Source: Saturnia japonica (lineage: Eukaryota > Arthropoda > Insecta > Lepidoptera > Saturniidae). Taken from it: a stretch of DNA of 64,000 nt. The notes under the pieces are model-generated. The model saw nothing but the letters and a program-made list of their open reading frames with translations. It had not been told where the DNA came from and did not search any database. The first letter of the stretch is position 1; the number at the start of each line of letters is the position of its first letter. Where the stretch lies: positions 13,916,930-13,980,929 of the forward strand of contig CM065325.1 of NCBI GenBank assembly GCA_033032175.1, read 5' to 3'. The position numbers were made by a program, and so were the translations under genes. Shown here one piece after another: positions 1 to 10,224 of this stretch.

Positions 1-1480
1 GAGAAGGGCTTAAGTAGATACATAGGTAGATATGGCTTTGTTAAGGGAGTTTTTAGGCAGGCAGGCGGCCATTATTTATAAATATGTGAAACTCCAGTGT
101 CACAAATAATTTGTGTGGGGGAGGGGGCAGAGTTACCCTAGAACATAACAGAATTTAACAGAATAAAAAAAACATAGTTACTTAAAATAATATACAAAAT
201 ACCATGACCCGCACTTCAGAAATTGCATTTAGAAGCCAACATTCACGAGCGAGGTTATCGCGACGATATTATCGTCCTGCCATTTCATTCTATAACAACC
301 CTATAAACGTGTCTCAACGCGACAAAAGTAGCGCGACGATGTGACGAGTGACATTGATGAGGAAAACGCCAACGATTCGCTGTACGCCCGCTGCGAGACG
401 CGATCTATTTACAGCGTACTCGCCGCAAAATGTGACGTGCTCTCGCCTTACTAACCACCACCCAGCGCGTGTCACAGGTCACTCCAGCCAACTATTGCTG
501 TGTTGCTTGTTCGACAAATTAAGTGTATTGATTATATAATTATTCACTAGCGTATTATCACGAGCATCCCACAGTACTACATCCATAATAAATATGGGAT
601 ATTGGCACTTCGTATTTCACTCTTGTCTGTCACCAAACTGATAACAAAAAAACTATGCAACGTGTGATTGCGGACACGCGGCAGTCAATGGCGACTCGCG
701 ACGATACACAGGCGGGATAATAACCTTCTCGTGGATATCACTCGACGATATTAGGACGGACTCGTTGCGATACACCCGCTCTTGGAGTGAGAGTCTTAGA
801 GTACAGTTTAATTAAATGTACAAATTGAATTATCATATTTCGTAACGCAAACAGAGTTAAGATACTGTTCGGTTTCCTTTGAAATTTATGTATACTGTGG
901 CTTGGCGAGGAATGTTTGTTTCTTGATAGAGATATATATCGCTAAAACAAAGGCGGTTTTCATTGCACAGACAAGCTGTTATATCATTAGCATTTTTATA
1001 TCTAAAGAAGACATTTCGAATTCATAATATCACGTGAGAAACGCGAAAAACTATATAGATAGAAATTCATTTAAAATTATATCACATGACAAGTTATATT
1101 GCATATCATATGAAAAATATAAGTGATACAAATTCATTCACTATTATTATGTGACTAATTGTTTTACATACTGTATAAAAAATGACGGTTATACAAATTC
1201 ATTTCAAATAAAAAATAGTATTGATATTTATTGAAGCACAGTTTTCAAAGGACAAATTATTTTGCATAAGAAAGAAAAATAATTCTGATGTATAAAATGT
1301 TCCATGCCTTAGCCAATATTGTGACCTATCATTTTTTATTTATTTATGCTTTAGAAGATTGTGTAGTACTACAACTACGACGTGAAATAGAATCCTTCTA
1401 TAGGCGCATTAAAATTACAAGATTATAAATAATAATAATACAAAAGTATATTTTTTACAAAAAATATGTTCCTAATGTGC
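1..1480. other. No gene seen; mostly unique DNA
   Basis: I see no supported gene or recognisable repeat here. Bases 240-790 are richer in CpG (many CGACGA/GCGAC words) than the AT-rich stretch at 850-1480. Short open frames in this region have no recognisable motifs. The CpG-rich part could be regulatory or an untranslated exon of a gene to the left, but nothing in the sequence settles this. Confidence 0.5.
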
Positions 1481-1739
1481 GCCATCGATCATTTCCACCA
1501 CGCGTTCCCTTGCAGTGGTTTAAAAAACAGTCGCATTTAAGGGGACCAGTTTTCCTCCGAGGTATATTTTTCTTGTTATCTTGTTCTGTTAGGGAGCTGA
1601 TGTAATTTTTTTAACGGCCACAAAAAGTATGGTATTTTAAATGGCGTACTTAAGAATCGTTTACACGAGTCATTAGAAGACAATATTTTTAATCTATACT
1701 ACGAGTTTTATAATGTAAGTTGGACACGCGAAGTGCCCT

Positions 1740-2060
1740 ATAATATGCCACAATGGCGCGGGGCTGCGTTGGGAAGGAAAAAGGACGTCGTGCACTGACC
1801 TGGTTTCGTTCTGCTGTGTATCGGCAAATCTGCTCCTGGTTGTCTTGCAGCCGTCCTTATATATATATATATATCGAGAAAGTAGTTCGCGAATTTAGGC
1901 GATTCTCAGCGGGAGCGCGGGGTGCGTTAACAATAATAAAATCTCGACCTCTGTGCGAGCGCGTGACGAAGACAGAATGGTGTCGGTAACCAAACGTACA
2001 CGACGGGGAAGGAGGTGGGAGATGGTAGGTAAATATATGAAACGCGAGATGGCGTTACCA
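1740..2060 (+). promoter_or_regulatory. Candidate CpG-rich core promoter / first exon
   Basis: A GC- and CpG-rich block interrupts AT-rich DNA. A (TA)n run at 1858-1874 is followed about 30 bases on by an initiator-like TCTCAGC at 1904-1910. A downstream ATG at 1977 sits close to GT donors (GGTAACC near 1985, GGTAGGTAAAT near 2024). This arrangement could be a TATA promoter with a short first exon. The (TA)n could equally be a microsatellite, and no downstream exon of such a gene is visible in the window. Confidence 0.2.
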
Positions 2061-2109
2061 TAAGTATTTTGTAGACGACCGGGCTGCGCTCTGTTTTTTA
2101 CGAAAGAAA

Positions 2110-2168
2110 AACACATGGAATGTAAACCATTATCTAAATACAAAGTTTCGTCCACATCATTGCCGCCG
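2110..2168 (+). repeat. Short lepidopteran dispersed repeat (family K)
   Basis: The stretch shares the order 'GGAATGTAAA..ATTATCTAAATACAAAGTTTCG..CC.TTTTC' with 5425-5495 and 40780-40862. It looks like a fragment of the same dispersed family, with the usual 'CCGTTT.CGAGA' core decayed here. Confidence 0.5.
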
Positions 2169-2689
2169 TTTTCAATAACTTATCTATCCGTTGTTTCAGT
2201 TACTAAAGATAGACAAATATACCCTCATATCTTTACTTTTATTTCAATAACGTTTATATGTATAGTTTTTCATATCTACATAATATATATCCATATCGAT
2301 ATCCTATAGCTTGGATAGATAAAAGGGAAGTAGATATTTATCTTAATTTAAAGATAGTACTTATTACAAATATGTACTAATCGGAGATAGTAAACTCAGA
2401 TAAAGGTTTTGGAACGGTTGTTTTTGGTTTGTTTGTTTGACCACGCTAATCGCTCAAAATACCAGTTAAAATTAAAAAAATATTCTTGTATTTTATAGTC
2501 TATATACTGAGAAAGGTTATAGACTATATAACTTCATGCTATGACTTCAATGAGTGGAGCAGTAAATATAAACGTTAAGCGAGCTGGCAAACTGTAGGCA
2601 AGTACGGTAAGTGAGAATATCGATAGGTTACACGGATGCGTTGTGAAACGTTATTAATCGATTGTAATTTTTTATATTGTGTGTTCAAG

Positions 2690-2895
2690 ATGGTATACGC
2701 TTAGCCTAATGAGAAAACTGGTTCTCAAGTGCAGCTGCCGAAACACGCCATGTCAACTTGAGGGTGGTAGCTAGCCAGGTGGGCATTAGAAAACACCATA
2801 CCATGATTTTTTTTTCTTCACAGAAAGTTCAGGCTCTTTAGAAGGAACCCGAAGTCACGTCGATCGACGCGATTTGCATGGTACACGATACGTCG
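2690..2895 (-). mobile_element. tRNA-derived SINE, 'MTJ' family (Metulj-like), copy 1
   Basis: This is one of many copies in the window. Diagnostic words are AAACTGG.TCTCAAGTGCAGCTGCC, AACTTGAGGGTGGTAGCTAGCCAG, ACCATGATTTTTTTTTCTTCA and a right end with GTCGATCGACG. The tRNA-like head, best seen in the copy near 45210, lies at the right, so this copy is on the minus strand. The name follows resemblance to the nymphalid Metulj SINEs and is from memory. Confidence 0.6.
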
Positions 2896-2957
2896 AAAAT
2901 TATCTGTATCAATTCAAATCGATTCAAATATTGACTATCGAACAATCACTTAAACTA

Positions 2958-3570
2958 TAATAATATACTAAAGCGGGAAAGTATTTTTGTTTGTTTGTTT
3001 AAACACGCTAATCTCTGGAACTACCACTTGGACTCGAAAAATACTTTTTTTATATGATAGCCAGATTCACGGCGAATAGTTTAGGCTATATAATAACTAG
3101 CTACAGTTCCCAGCTAACCATAAATATTGATTTTTGTTACGTAATTCTGAAGTCGAAGCCCTCCCAAACTGCTATAATATCCGCGTGCGCTGGTATAATG
3201 GTTACATACATACATAACATCACGCCTGTATTCCCCGAAGGGTTAGGCAGAGGTGTACATTTGTACACCCACTGTTCGCCGAGTATGTTTTTAGGTCCCA
3301 TGTAATACGGAGCGAGCCTATTGCCATTAATCGGACACGAAACCAAACCCGAGCTGCTACTGAGAATTTCATAGGAAAAACCCAATAACACTTTGCTCGA
3401 CCTGGGAGCAAACCAGTATTACGTGTCATTAACCTGTAATGGTTAATGATACGTAAATATAATGTTCCACAAAAATATTGGCCATTAGTATATCTAAATC
3501 AAAATTCAGTAATAGCATATATCTATCTCTTATACATAAGCCACAATAAGGTATTATGCATTTTTTTTGT
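2958..3570 (+). repeat. Dispersed repeat family C, copy 1, split by a SINE
   Basis: It begins with the lepidopteran words TACTAAAGCGGGAAAG..TTTGTTTGTTTAAACACGCTAATCTCTGGAACTACCA and ends with AGCCACAATAAGGTATTATG. It is colinear with 43806-44150 apart from a 232-base insertion (3205-3436). No coding capacity is visible. The class is not known to me. Confidence 0.65.
3205..3436 (-). mobile_element. SINE-1 copy inserted in repeat C
   Basis: The element shares its body (CACACTTCGAAAGG/CCCCGAAGGGTTAGGCAGAGGTGTAC, GAGCTGCTACTGA.AATTTCATAG, CCCAATAACACTTTGCTC) with the copies at 20985-21215 and 40372-40600. The minus-strand 3' tail lies at the left as (CATA)n. It is flanked by a perfect 9-base target duplication TAATGGTTA at 3196-3204 and 3437-3445. 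The tRNA-like head is truncated compared with 20985. Confidence 0.8.
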
Positions 3571-3654
3571 CGAAGATTGAATATTTGAACGTTTTTTTCT
3601 ATGAGCAAATTTTTAATCCCTCGTCGCTCGGTCGTCCTTACAGTACTAAAAACA

Positions 3655-3712
3655 CTCGATAGTTAATCGATAGGATCTGTATAAAGCAATCGATACCATC
3701 GGTATTTCAAAT
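3655..3712. promoter_or_regulatory. Cluster of CGATA/ATCGATA words
   Basis: Three CGATA words occur at about 3657, 3668 and 3691, two of them within ATCGATA, plus CCATCGG. In flies such motifs bind BEAF-32 or DREF. With no promoter nearby this is only a motif cluster and may be chance. Confidence 0.15.
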
Positions 3713-4245
3713 AACTCATATTTATTGACGAGTGTCGTACTTTACTTCATCCAATGCCATTGAATTTGTGACGGAGTTTTTCTTGCTAGCTACACATCTA
3801 GTCACCGATGTTTATTATAAAACGACATAAAATATTGCTCGTAAATACTAGGGGACAAAGCTTGCCTCCAGTAAGGCTTGAACAAGCCATTACCGCGTCG
3901 TAGAGTAAGCTCCCTGTTATCATTTAAAGACAAGTGATTTGTTTTCGTTTAAGTACTTTAAGACAACATTTATTTTCTTTACACAATATTTATTTACAAA
4001 TATAGGTGTTTTATCATTGATGTTGCTTTTATCCTGACACAATAATTGTATATTCATATGTGAATATATCTACCCTACTACTCGGACTGAGTGGAAGGAT
4101 ACATAAAAGGCGAAGCACAGCATTCAACGCAGGTGAAGCTGTCAAAGCCTTTAATGGCTCCAGGGCTCATAAGGCTAACAGTGAAGTCAGTTTGGAAAAA
4201 AAAGCGGAGGCATTCTCGCTTAAAGACCGTCGGACCGTTCACATT

Positions 4246-4442
4246 GTCTCTCATTCGTAGTAGTCCGTGAATTATATTCCTAGTGCGTGAGTTATACATC
4301 TGTAGTCCATGAACATAAATTATATTCATTGTATTTGTGATAGTCAGTGAATCATATTATTCATAGTAGTCAGTGGATTATATTCTTAGCACTAAGCAAG
4401 TTACATTCGTAGTACTCAGCGAGTCATATTCATACTGATCAG
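4246..4442 (+). repeat. 23-bp minisatellite, left block (diverged)
   Basis: About eight diverged monomers of 23 bases built on TTCGTAGTAGTCAGTGAATC plus ATA. The same monomer, better conserved, returns at 8442-8544 on the other side of the hAT-like insertion. A small open frame ending at 4260 runs into the array and shows no domain. Confidence 0.7.
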
Positions 4443-4559
4443 TGTTAGTTGCTTCAATAGCTTAGGCTTTCAGAATTGTAGGGCTGGTTGGTTCGAAATA
4501 CCAGTGGCGGCTCTAGACCAAATGAGGACGTCGGTGACATCTGCATTGCGAGGCCCCTT

Positions 4560-5340
4560 TCATTTCCTAGGCAAAAAAAAAACAATAAATAAATAGCTTA
4601 TCCATTATGGAATGACCTATACATACTTTCCATATACACAATTTCATTAAAATCGGTTCAGAATTAATGAAATTAAAAAATTTAGTAAATCCTTTTTTTT
4701 TTTTGCGATTCCTAATAATGAGATTGAATCTTTCCATAGCCCATCCTTCGTGGAATAATTTATACTTCCAGTATACAAAGTTACATCAAATACAGCCAAG
4801 AATTAAGGAAAATATTTTTTTTACGATTTCTAAAAGTATTATTGAAATTTCTCATAACCTATCAATCGGTCGATGACATAAGCTTCCCGTGTACAAAATT
4901 TTATAAGAATTGGTCAAGCCGTTTTTGAGTTAAATCCGGATATAGAAAAAGGGAGACAGAAAGACAATAAGTTATAATGGCATATTCGTGATAAATATCG
5001 TTCATATGTTATGCATATCTGAAAATTTTGGAAAAATATTAAATGTACAGACAGACGACTACAGGTTTATCACAATAATTTTTTTCAAAATCGTTAAGAA
5101 TAAAGAAAATATTTTTATTCGACTTTTTTACTATTTCTAAAATTAATATTGAAAATTCTTATAGTCTATCAAATGACCAACGATGACATAAGCTTATCGT
5201 GTAGTAAGTTTCATGAGAATTGGTCAAGCCATTTTTGAGTGAAATCAGAACATGCAGAGAAACATTTTTTATGCCATATTCGAATTCAGTTTCCTTCATA
5301 TAAGCAGGTCTATCGGGAAATTAAGAAAAAAATATTACAT
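4560..5340 (+). repeat. AT-rich tandemly related repeat inside the hAT-like element
   Basis: Two or three related units recur, each with 'CCATAA/CATAGCC..CGATGACATAAGCTT.CCGTGTA..AATTTTAT.AGAATTGGTCAAGCC.TTTTTGAGT.AAATC' (about 4720-4985, 5100-5275). These are the 'GGTCAAGCCGTTTTTGAGT' words of lepidopteran dispersed repeats. The open frame at 4667-4876 shows no domain and is treated as noise. Confidence 0.5.
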
Positions 5341-5350
5341 GTATTAATTA

Positions 5351-5521
5351 TTAATATTAGGGCTACCGAGCTGTGCTCGGTGTCTTATAAACAAAAATAG
5401 AAAAACACCTATCTAGGTAAAATTAGAATGTAAAACATTATCTAAATGCAAAGTTTCAGCGAAATCGTTGGAGCCGTTTCCGAGAAACCAATTACATATA
5501 TATATATATATATATATATAT
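5351..5521 (+). repeat. Family K repeat ending in (TA)n
   Basis: The segment carries ACCGAGCTGTGCTCGG, then ATGTAAAACATTATCTAAATGCAAAGTTTCAGC, GTTGGAGCCGTTTCCGAGAAACC, and ends in a TA microsatellite at 5496-5521. It matches 40780-40862. It abuts the truncated LINE ORF2 exactly at the microsatellite. Confidence 0.6.
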
Positions 5522-5754
5522 CCCGGAAGGAACCCCGAACCCCTCCCTTTGACGGAGAGGGGTATTTCTGGGCTATAAACTGCCACGGAGCCATCCAGGT
5601 CTCCAGCCCACTTATTCTGAGCCAGAACGTGGTATGGCTCCGCGGCAACCGCTATACTAATATTCCACTCCGCCACTGATTGCACAAAGAGATCCTGTGC
5701 AGTGGCGGAGTGGTTTAAATTCCCCTGAAGGTAGCTGCCATGAGTGTACTCCAT
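5522..5754 (-). pseudogene. LINE ORF2 start: AP-endonuclease N-terminus, truncated
   Basis: The first ~78 codons of ORF2 read from the ATG at 5754: LQGNLNHSATAQDLFVQSVAEWNI then AVAAEPY and WAGDLDGSVAVY in one frame. The N-L-N-H and A-E-P-Y positions correspond to the first metal-binding and catalytic motifs of the apurinic endonuclease of R1/Jockey-type LINEs. The frame then runs into the TA microsatellite, so the rest of the endonuclease and the whole reverse transcriptase are missing. The ATG overlaps the ORF1 stop as TAATG, suggesting ORF2 was made by termination-reinitiation. Confidence 0.7.
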
Positions 5755-7691
5755 TAAGAGTCCATGGCAGATACCTCAAGCCAAGGGCACCCCACTCTAG
5801 GTGCAGCCGTACTCTGCACCCTACTCTTGACGGGAGGAGGCCTGCAGTCACTTCCCCCCATTTGATGCGCCGAAGGCTTCCCCCCATCGTGGCACACTGC
5901 GCAGTGCAGCACACTAGCCCTGCAGTCCACCGCCATATGCCCCTCTTTCCCACACCGGAAGCAGAGCCCACCTCTCTCCACGTCCAACGGACATAAAGCA
6001 CGTGTGTGGGCCAAGCCCATACATTTGTAGCAACGCATGGGCTTGTCCCCCATGACCTGAACCTGGGCACTACTCCACCCTACGAGTAGGCGGCCGGCCT
6101 CAGCTAACACCTTAGCCGCGGCGTGGGGGAGGGTCATACGAAGTGCATATGCACCCCTCCCATATGGGCGCATTTCGCCAGCCCTGATCTCGGCTGGCTC
6201 GCACCCACCCTTTCTCGCTGCAGCCACAACCACTTCCTCTTTCTCCACAGTGTCGTCGAGACCGACCTACCTCAGGTCCACCTTTTTCGTGGGCCTCGTC
6301 ACCGTAGCGACGTCTTCCAGGGCCCTCTTTAATTTGACGGCGAGTGCATCCGCCCGTTCCCCACCGAGGATGCCAGGGATTTTGATAACCCGGGAGCCCG
6401 TGGTGGATTCCCGGGTTGTCAGCTTCAAGATCCCTAACTCCGGGAGATCTATGCTTTCTCTCGCTTTTACCAGGGCCGTCTTATATGTCATCCCCCTCCT
6501 CAACGCTTCAGGCTGTAATGTTACCACCACTGCTGCCGATTTAGGAGGCGAGGGGAGCTTTACCTTCGGCTTGGCCCCAGTCTTTTTCTCCGGCGCAGAG
6601 GTGCCCGTCCTCATAACTGCCGTGTGGGCTGCGACTGCCTTCTTTGGCTGACACTGGACCACCGTTGTCCACGCTGCCCAGCCCCAGTCAAGGCCTGCGG
6701 GGTGGTCGAGGCTGGGAGTGGTGCCCACACCATGCCAAGTGGCTGCGGGCCACTTGTGGATGATGCCGCCATCAACTCACCGACCTGTCGGGCCCTCTGG
6801 TCCGACACAGGCGTGACAGATCTGTTCCGAAGAGACCCAGACCTGGGAGTTCCGGCATTCCTAGGTCCTGATGCTGCAGGACCTGCTACCTCTTGGCCGC
6901 CGCCAACGGTGGACGAATTACCAGCGCCGGGAGGAGCCTATCCTCAATATTGGCGAAACGGGCATCCAGAACCTGGCCCCATATATTCCGCAGTTCAGCT
7001 ACGGCCTCAGCCAAGGCCTGTTTCCATTCCGCCGCAGGAGGTACTGTCGGCGGTTGTGGAGCTGAGGCCGGAGGCGGAGGAGGTGGAGGCATCGCCTTCC
7101 TCTCGCTCGCCTCACGACGCCACGCGAGAACCTCCTCCTTCAGGTCCTCTACCTGTCTTCGGAGGACCCTCGTCTCCCGTCCGAGGCGTGCAGTCTCCTC
7201 GCTGATAGTTCGCTCCAAGAGTGAGTCAACTACCTTTTTCAGGTCAGGTTACCTGAATTGCGACATACATCAAGTATGCTGGCCACTTTATTATTTGCAA
7301 GGGCCCTCAGGGTCTCCGCATCCATATTCTCGATATCAGTGCCTTCATCCACAGACACCACGACATCAACATCCGCGACTGCCCCTGAAACTGGCTCCTT
7401 CACGAAGGGTTTAATCGAGGTAGTTCCTCCTCCTTTTACTGGGCGTCCAGCGCTCTGAGAGCGGCCTGAGCCTCGACGCGCCCCCCTTTGAACCGTCGTC
7501 ACCTTCGCAGCCACAACTGGGCTTTGTTCTGCGTCAAGCGGCTCCCCAGTCCGCTTCTTACACCCCCCCCCCACCCCCCCACTTCCGCCATCACTATCTA
7601 CCCCACTTAACCTACTTAACCTAGCGTTTAGAGTTTTTAAGATTGTATTATTCATTTTGAATCCCACGAGTATGGGGGAAAAACGGTCCAC
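5754..7691 (-). pseudogene. LINE ORF1 (Gag-like) with three CCHC zinc knuckles, broken
   Basis: The gene makes the RNA-binding ORF1p of an R1-clade retrotransposon. Reading from 7691: an acidic/Ser-Gly N-terminal part, a coiled-coil-like stretch with LRRQVEDLKEEVLAWRREA (near 7150), a proline run, a conserved central region (near 6400: LPELGILKLTTRES, GILGGERADAL), then the knuckles near 6050-5870: CYKCMGLAHTRALC and CFRCGKEGHMAVDC (both CX2CX4HX4C) and a third CX2CX8HX6C. The frame is broken at least four times: a 5-base tandem duplication at 7240-7249, a shift near 6886, a shift between about 6728 and 6620, and an in-frame TAG at 6267-6269. It cannot make a protein. Confidence 0.75.
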
Positions 7692-8158
7692 CCAGGCAGT
7701 GCCCCCTGTACCTAGGTAAGCCTAGAATAACCCGTCAAGAGAGTCGGCCGGTTCTCTGACGGGGGTCGCACTAACGACTGATCAACCCATCAGCCATGCA
7801 TCCTCTCGCGGTGCGCCGCCGCTTAGGATTGGGGTAATTTTTATAGAGGTTTTCTTCCTCGCGGTCCGGGCGGTTAAGCCAAGACCCTCGGTCCCATACG
7901 AAGCCGCGAGACATGACCACGACACTCCGATGGGATTACGAGAACGGCGGTTGTAAGTGAGGTAAAATACCCCACTTACCTGTCTGACGGCAGTGCTAGT
8001 GCACATCAAGCCCGCCTACGCTACGTCTGTTGGCCCCCTCTGAAATTCAGAGGGATGCCAGACGAAGCCCTACCCCTCGTCAGGTATTAGCCGCCGACCG
8101 AAAAGCGGCCGACGTTGCCCGGGAGGCACCACGCGGAGGTTCCTGACTCGCACCCCAA
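7692..8158 (-). other. GC-rich 5' UTR of the R1-clade LINE
   Basis: About 470 bases of GC-rich leader lie between the 5' end (TTGGGGTGCGAGTCAGGAAC on the minus strand, at 8158) and ORF1. The open frame at 7782-8009 lies within it and has no domain. A promoter is expected inside such leaders, but none can be pointed to. Confidence 0.55.
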
Positions 8159-8441
8159 GTATTAATTAATATAACTTAACTATAAATGACATTGTTTATC
8201 TAGAGGGTTTTTTGCGAGGCCCCCACTGGCGCGAAGCCGTCGGCGGACGCCGACATCGCCGACGCCTAACGCCGCCACTGCGAAATATTAAAGCAAAACT
8301 TTTTACAACGGTAATTGTTTAATATAAAATGATTCGTGTGATCGCTAAAACGTCTGAGAGAAAGTAATCGTGTCAGTCTCGCGGGGGTAAGGGAAGCTGG
8401 CGCCCCGCTTCTCGATCTCGTGCATGTAAGCCGTAACAATC

Positions 8442-8544
8442 AGTGAATCATTATTCGTAGTAGTCAGTGAATCATATTCGTTGCAGTCAGTGAAACATGT
8501 TCGTAGCACACAGTGAATCATATTCGTAGTAGTCGGCCATCAAG
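8442..8544 (+). repeat. 23-bp minisatellite, right block (conserved)
   Basis: About 4.5 monomers with phase TTCGTAGTAGTCAGTGAATC plus ATA, exactly 23 bases apart. This is the continuation of the array at 4246-4442. Confidence 0.8.
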
Positions 8545-8559
8545 ACTTTATCATCTAAG

Positions 8560-10060
8560 AATAAAACGTTAATATGCCTATAACTCCAGAACCATATAAC
8601 GGACATCCAGGATTATTTTTTTAAACATAGATGCACATATTCTGTTACCAAGTTTTAATATATACTGGCTGTGTCCGCGACTTCGTCTGCTAGGTATATT
8701 CGTGTATGAATATAGTAACTAAATAATAACACCTCACCTCAATCTCAGCTTAAGACATTGGACCGCTATAAGCTTTGAGAATACATATAACGGTAGCCTG
8801 ACGCAAGCGCAATACACCATCATGTGAACCCATAAGATTTTCCTCTACCAAAAATCGCTCAACGCGGCTAAAGAAGTTTTCACTTCAAAATGTGTTATGC
8901 ATTTTATAGCCTATTATTAAAGAAGGTTTTAAGCTATATAACTTAACGCTATGACCTTAGGAGCGGAGCAGTAATAATGAATGTCAGGTAATATGGCAAG
9001 CTGTAACTTCACTTCACTTCACTTATACTTACACGTACGGCAAGTGCGACGCTGCAGACAGTCGCTCCAATAAACTTAACTGGTTTATTATATACACGAC
9101 TAGCTGTGCTCCCCGATTTCACCCGTGTTAATTTTATCCGAAAAACACCGCACCGCCAACGCACCCATGTAGTCTGTCATAATTGTTATTCGCGCAAGTA
9201 CAAATTATTTTATTTTCTCCTAAAATGTGTATCCAAATAGCATACAATATAGAGCAAAATTGAACTTCATTAAATTACTTTTTAATTTTCAATTATTATG
9301 GCATTTGTATAAGAGATAAGAACTACTAAGATAAGAGATAAGATAAGAGTACTAAGAACAAGAACCAATATTATTGTGGAATATTATATTTCTTTATCAT
9401 TAACAATTACGCCAGCACACGCATTTAAAGCAGTTCGCGAGGGCCTCGTCTTCCGACTTACGTAACAAGAATCAATATTTAAGGCTATCTGAGAGTTGTA
9501 GCCTAATCTTAAATAGCCTATACTGTTCCTCGAGGTTCTGGCTATCATATGCAAAAATATTTCTTCGAAACCTACTTATAGTTCCAGAGATTAGCGAGTT
9601 AAAACAAACAAAGAAAAAACTTTTCCGCTTTATTATATTAGTATATATGTTTCCCTTTACAGAAAGTTTCTTCATGAATCTTAGTAAATCTATTAAAGAA
9701 TATAAAAATGGAGGAAGTAACACCACTGCAAATCTATCTGGGGAAACGTCAGAACCCTTTATTAATTACAATAGATATATTCCGAAATAACGAACAATAG
9801 TAACGTAAACGAACAATTAATTTCAAACAGCGAAATTATCCTCTCCCGACTGGAATGATAATAGATCTTTGTGGGAGATAGTTGGATTGCGGACATTAAT
9901 CATGTTTACAAGCCAAATAATTGTTCGACGTTTCCGTTTCGATCTCGATAAAGATTTCTATGGGCTTCTTTGGACCGGGCATAGGCCCGTTGTCAACACT
10001 ATCGATCTGTTGTGATATATTTTTATTCGTGATAAAACATTGCGATGAGACCATAGCATG
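8560..10060. other. No gene; decayed repeat words
   Basis: I see lepidopteran repeat start words (GGCTGTGTCCGCGACTTCGTC near 8667, ACTAGCTGTGCTCCCCGATTTCACC near 9098), a short CACTT/TCACT run near 9007, and a GATAAGA-rich run at 9308-9352. Nothing coding is supported. Confidence 0.5.
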
Positions 10061-10071
10061 CTCGTAGGTTT

Positions 10072-10200
10072 TTTTTAAATACCCACCTGGTTAGCTACCA
10101 TCCTCCATTTGAAAATGTATCTCCAAACACCGTTAGGTGAGTTCCGGCAGCTGCACTTGAGAACCAGTTTTCTACAAGGCTTAGCGTGCTACCTAACTAA
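10072..10200 (+). mobile_element. MTJ-type SINE fragment (plus strand)
   Basis: CCACCTGGTTAGCTACC, GGCAGCTGCACTTGAGAACC and AGGCTTAGCGTGCT are the family's words in plus orientation. The tRNA-like head is missing. Confidence 0.55.
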
Positions 10201-10224
10201 AATTAAAAAGGTTCTCAATTCGAA

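Larger units (their letters stand above)
5351..8158 (-). mobile_element. R1-clade LINE insertion: 5' UTR, broken ORF1, start of ORF2; 3' part replaced
   Basis: Flanked by identical 10-base GTATTAATTA at 5341-5350 and 8159-8168, a likely target duplication. On the minus strand it starts with a GC-rich leader (8158 to about 7700), then ORF1 (7691-5754) with zinc knuckles, then ORF2 from 5754. ORF2 ends abruptly at 5521 at a (TA)n run, beyond which lies a different repeat in the opposite orientation (5351-5521). The copy keeps its 5' end and lacks nearly all of ORF2, the reverse of ordinary LINE truncation. Class rests on the ORF1 zinc-knuckle set and the endonuclease start. Confidence 0.7.
4502..8280. 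mobile_element. hAT-like DNA transposon (non-autonomous), with nested LINE
   Basis: The ends are inverted: CAGTGGCGGC at 4502 and GCCGCCACTG ending at 8280. They are bordered by near-identical 8-base target copies, CGAAATAC (4494-4501) and CGAAATAT (8281-8288). An 8-base duplication and a CAG.GGCGG start are typical of hAT elements. Both ends also carry GCGAGGCCCC close inside the terminus. No hAT transposase is seen. The interior holds AT-rich repeat DNA (4560-5340) and a nested R1-clade LINE with its own duplication. Confidence 0.6.

Noticed and set aside
2270..2310. ATATCGATAT-rich stretch as a regulatory site
   Set aside because: Simple AT-rich words of this kind occur throughout the window, so there is no reason to single it out.
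6624..7205. 193-codon plus-strand open frame
   Set aside because: It lies antisense to the LINE ORF1 and its proline-rich text comes from the GC-rich complement of the coding strand. No domain is seen.
8442..8544. A CRISPR-like array
   Set aside because: The 23-base units are directly adjacent with no unique spacers, in a eukaryotic genome. It is a minisatellite.
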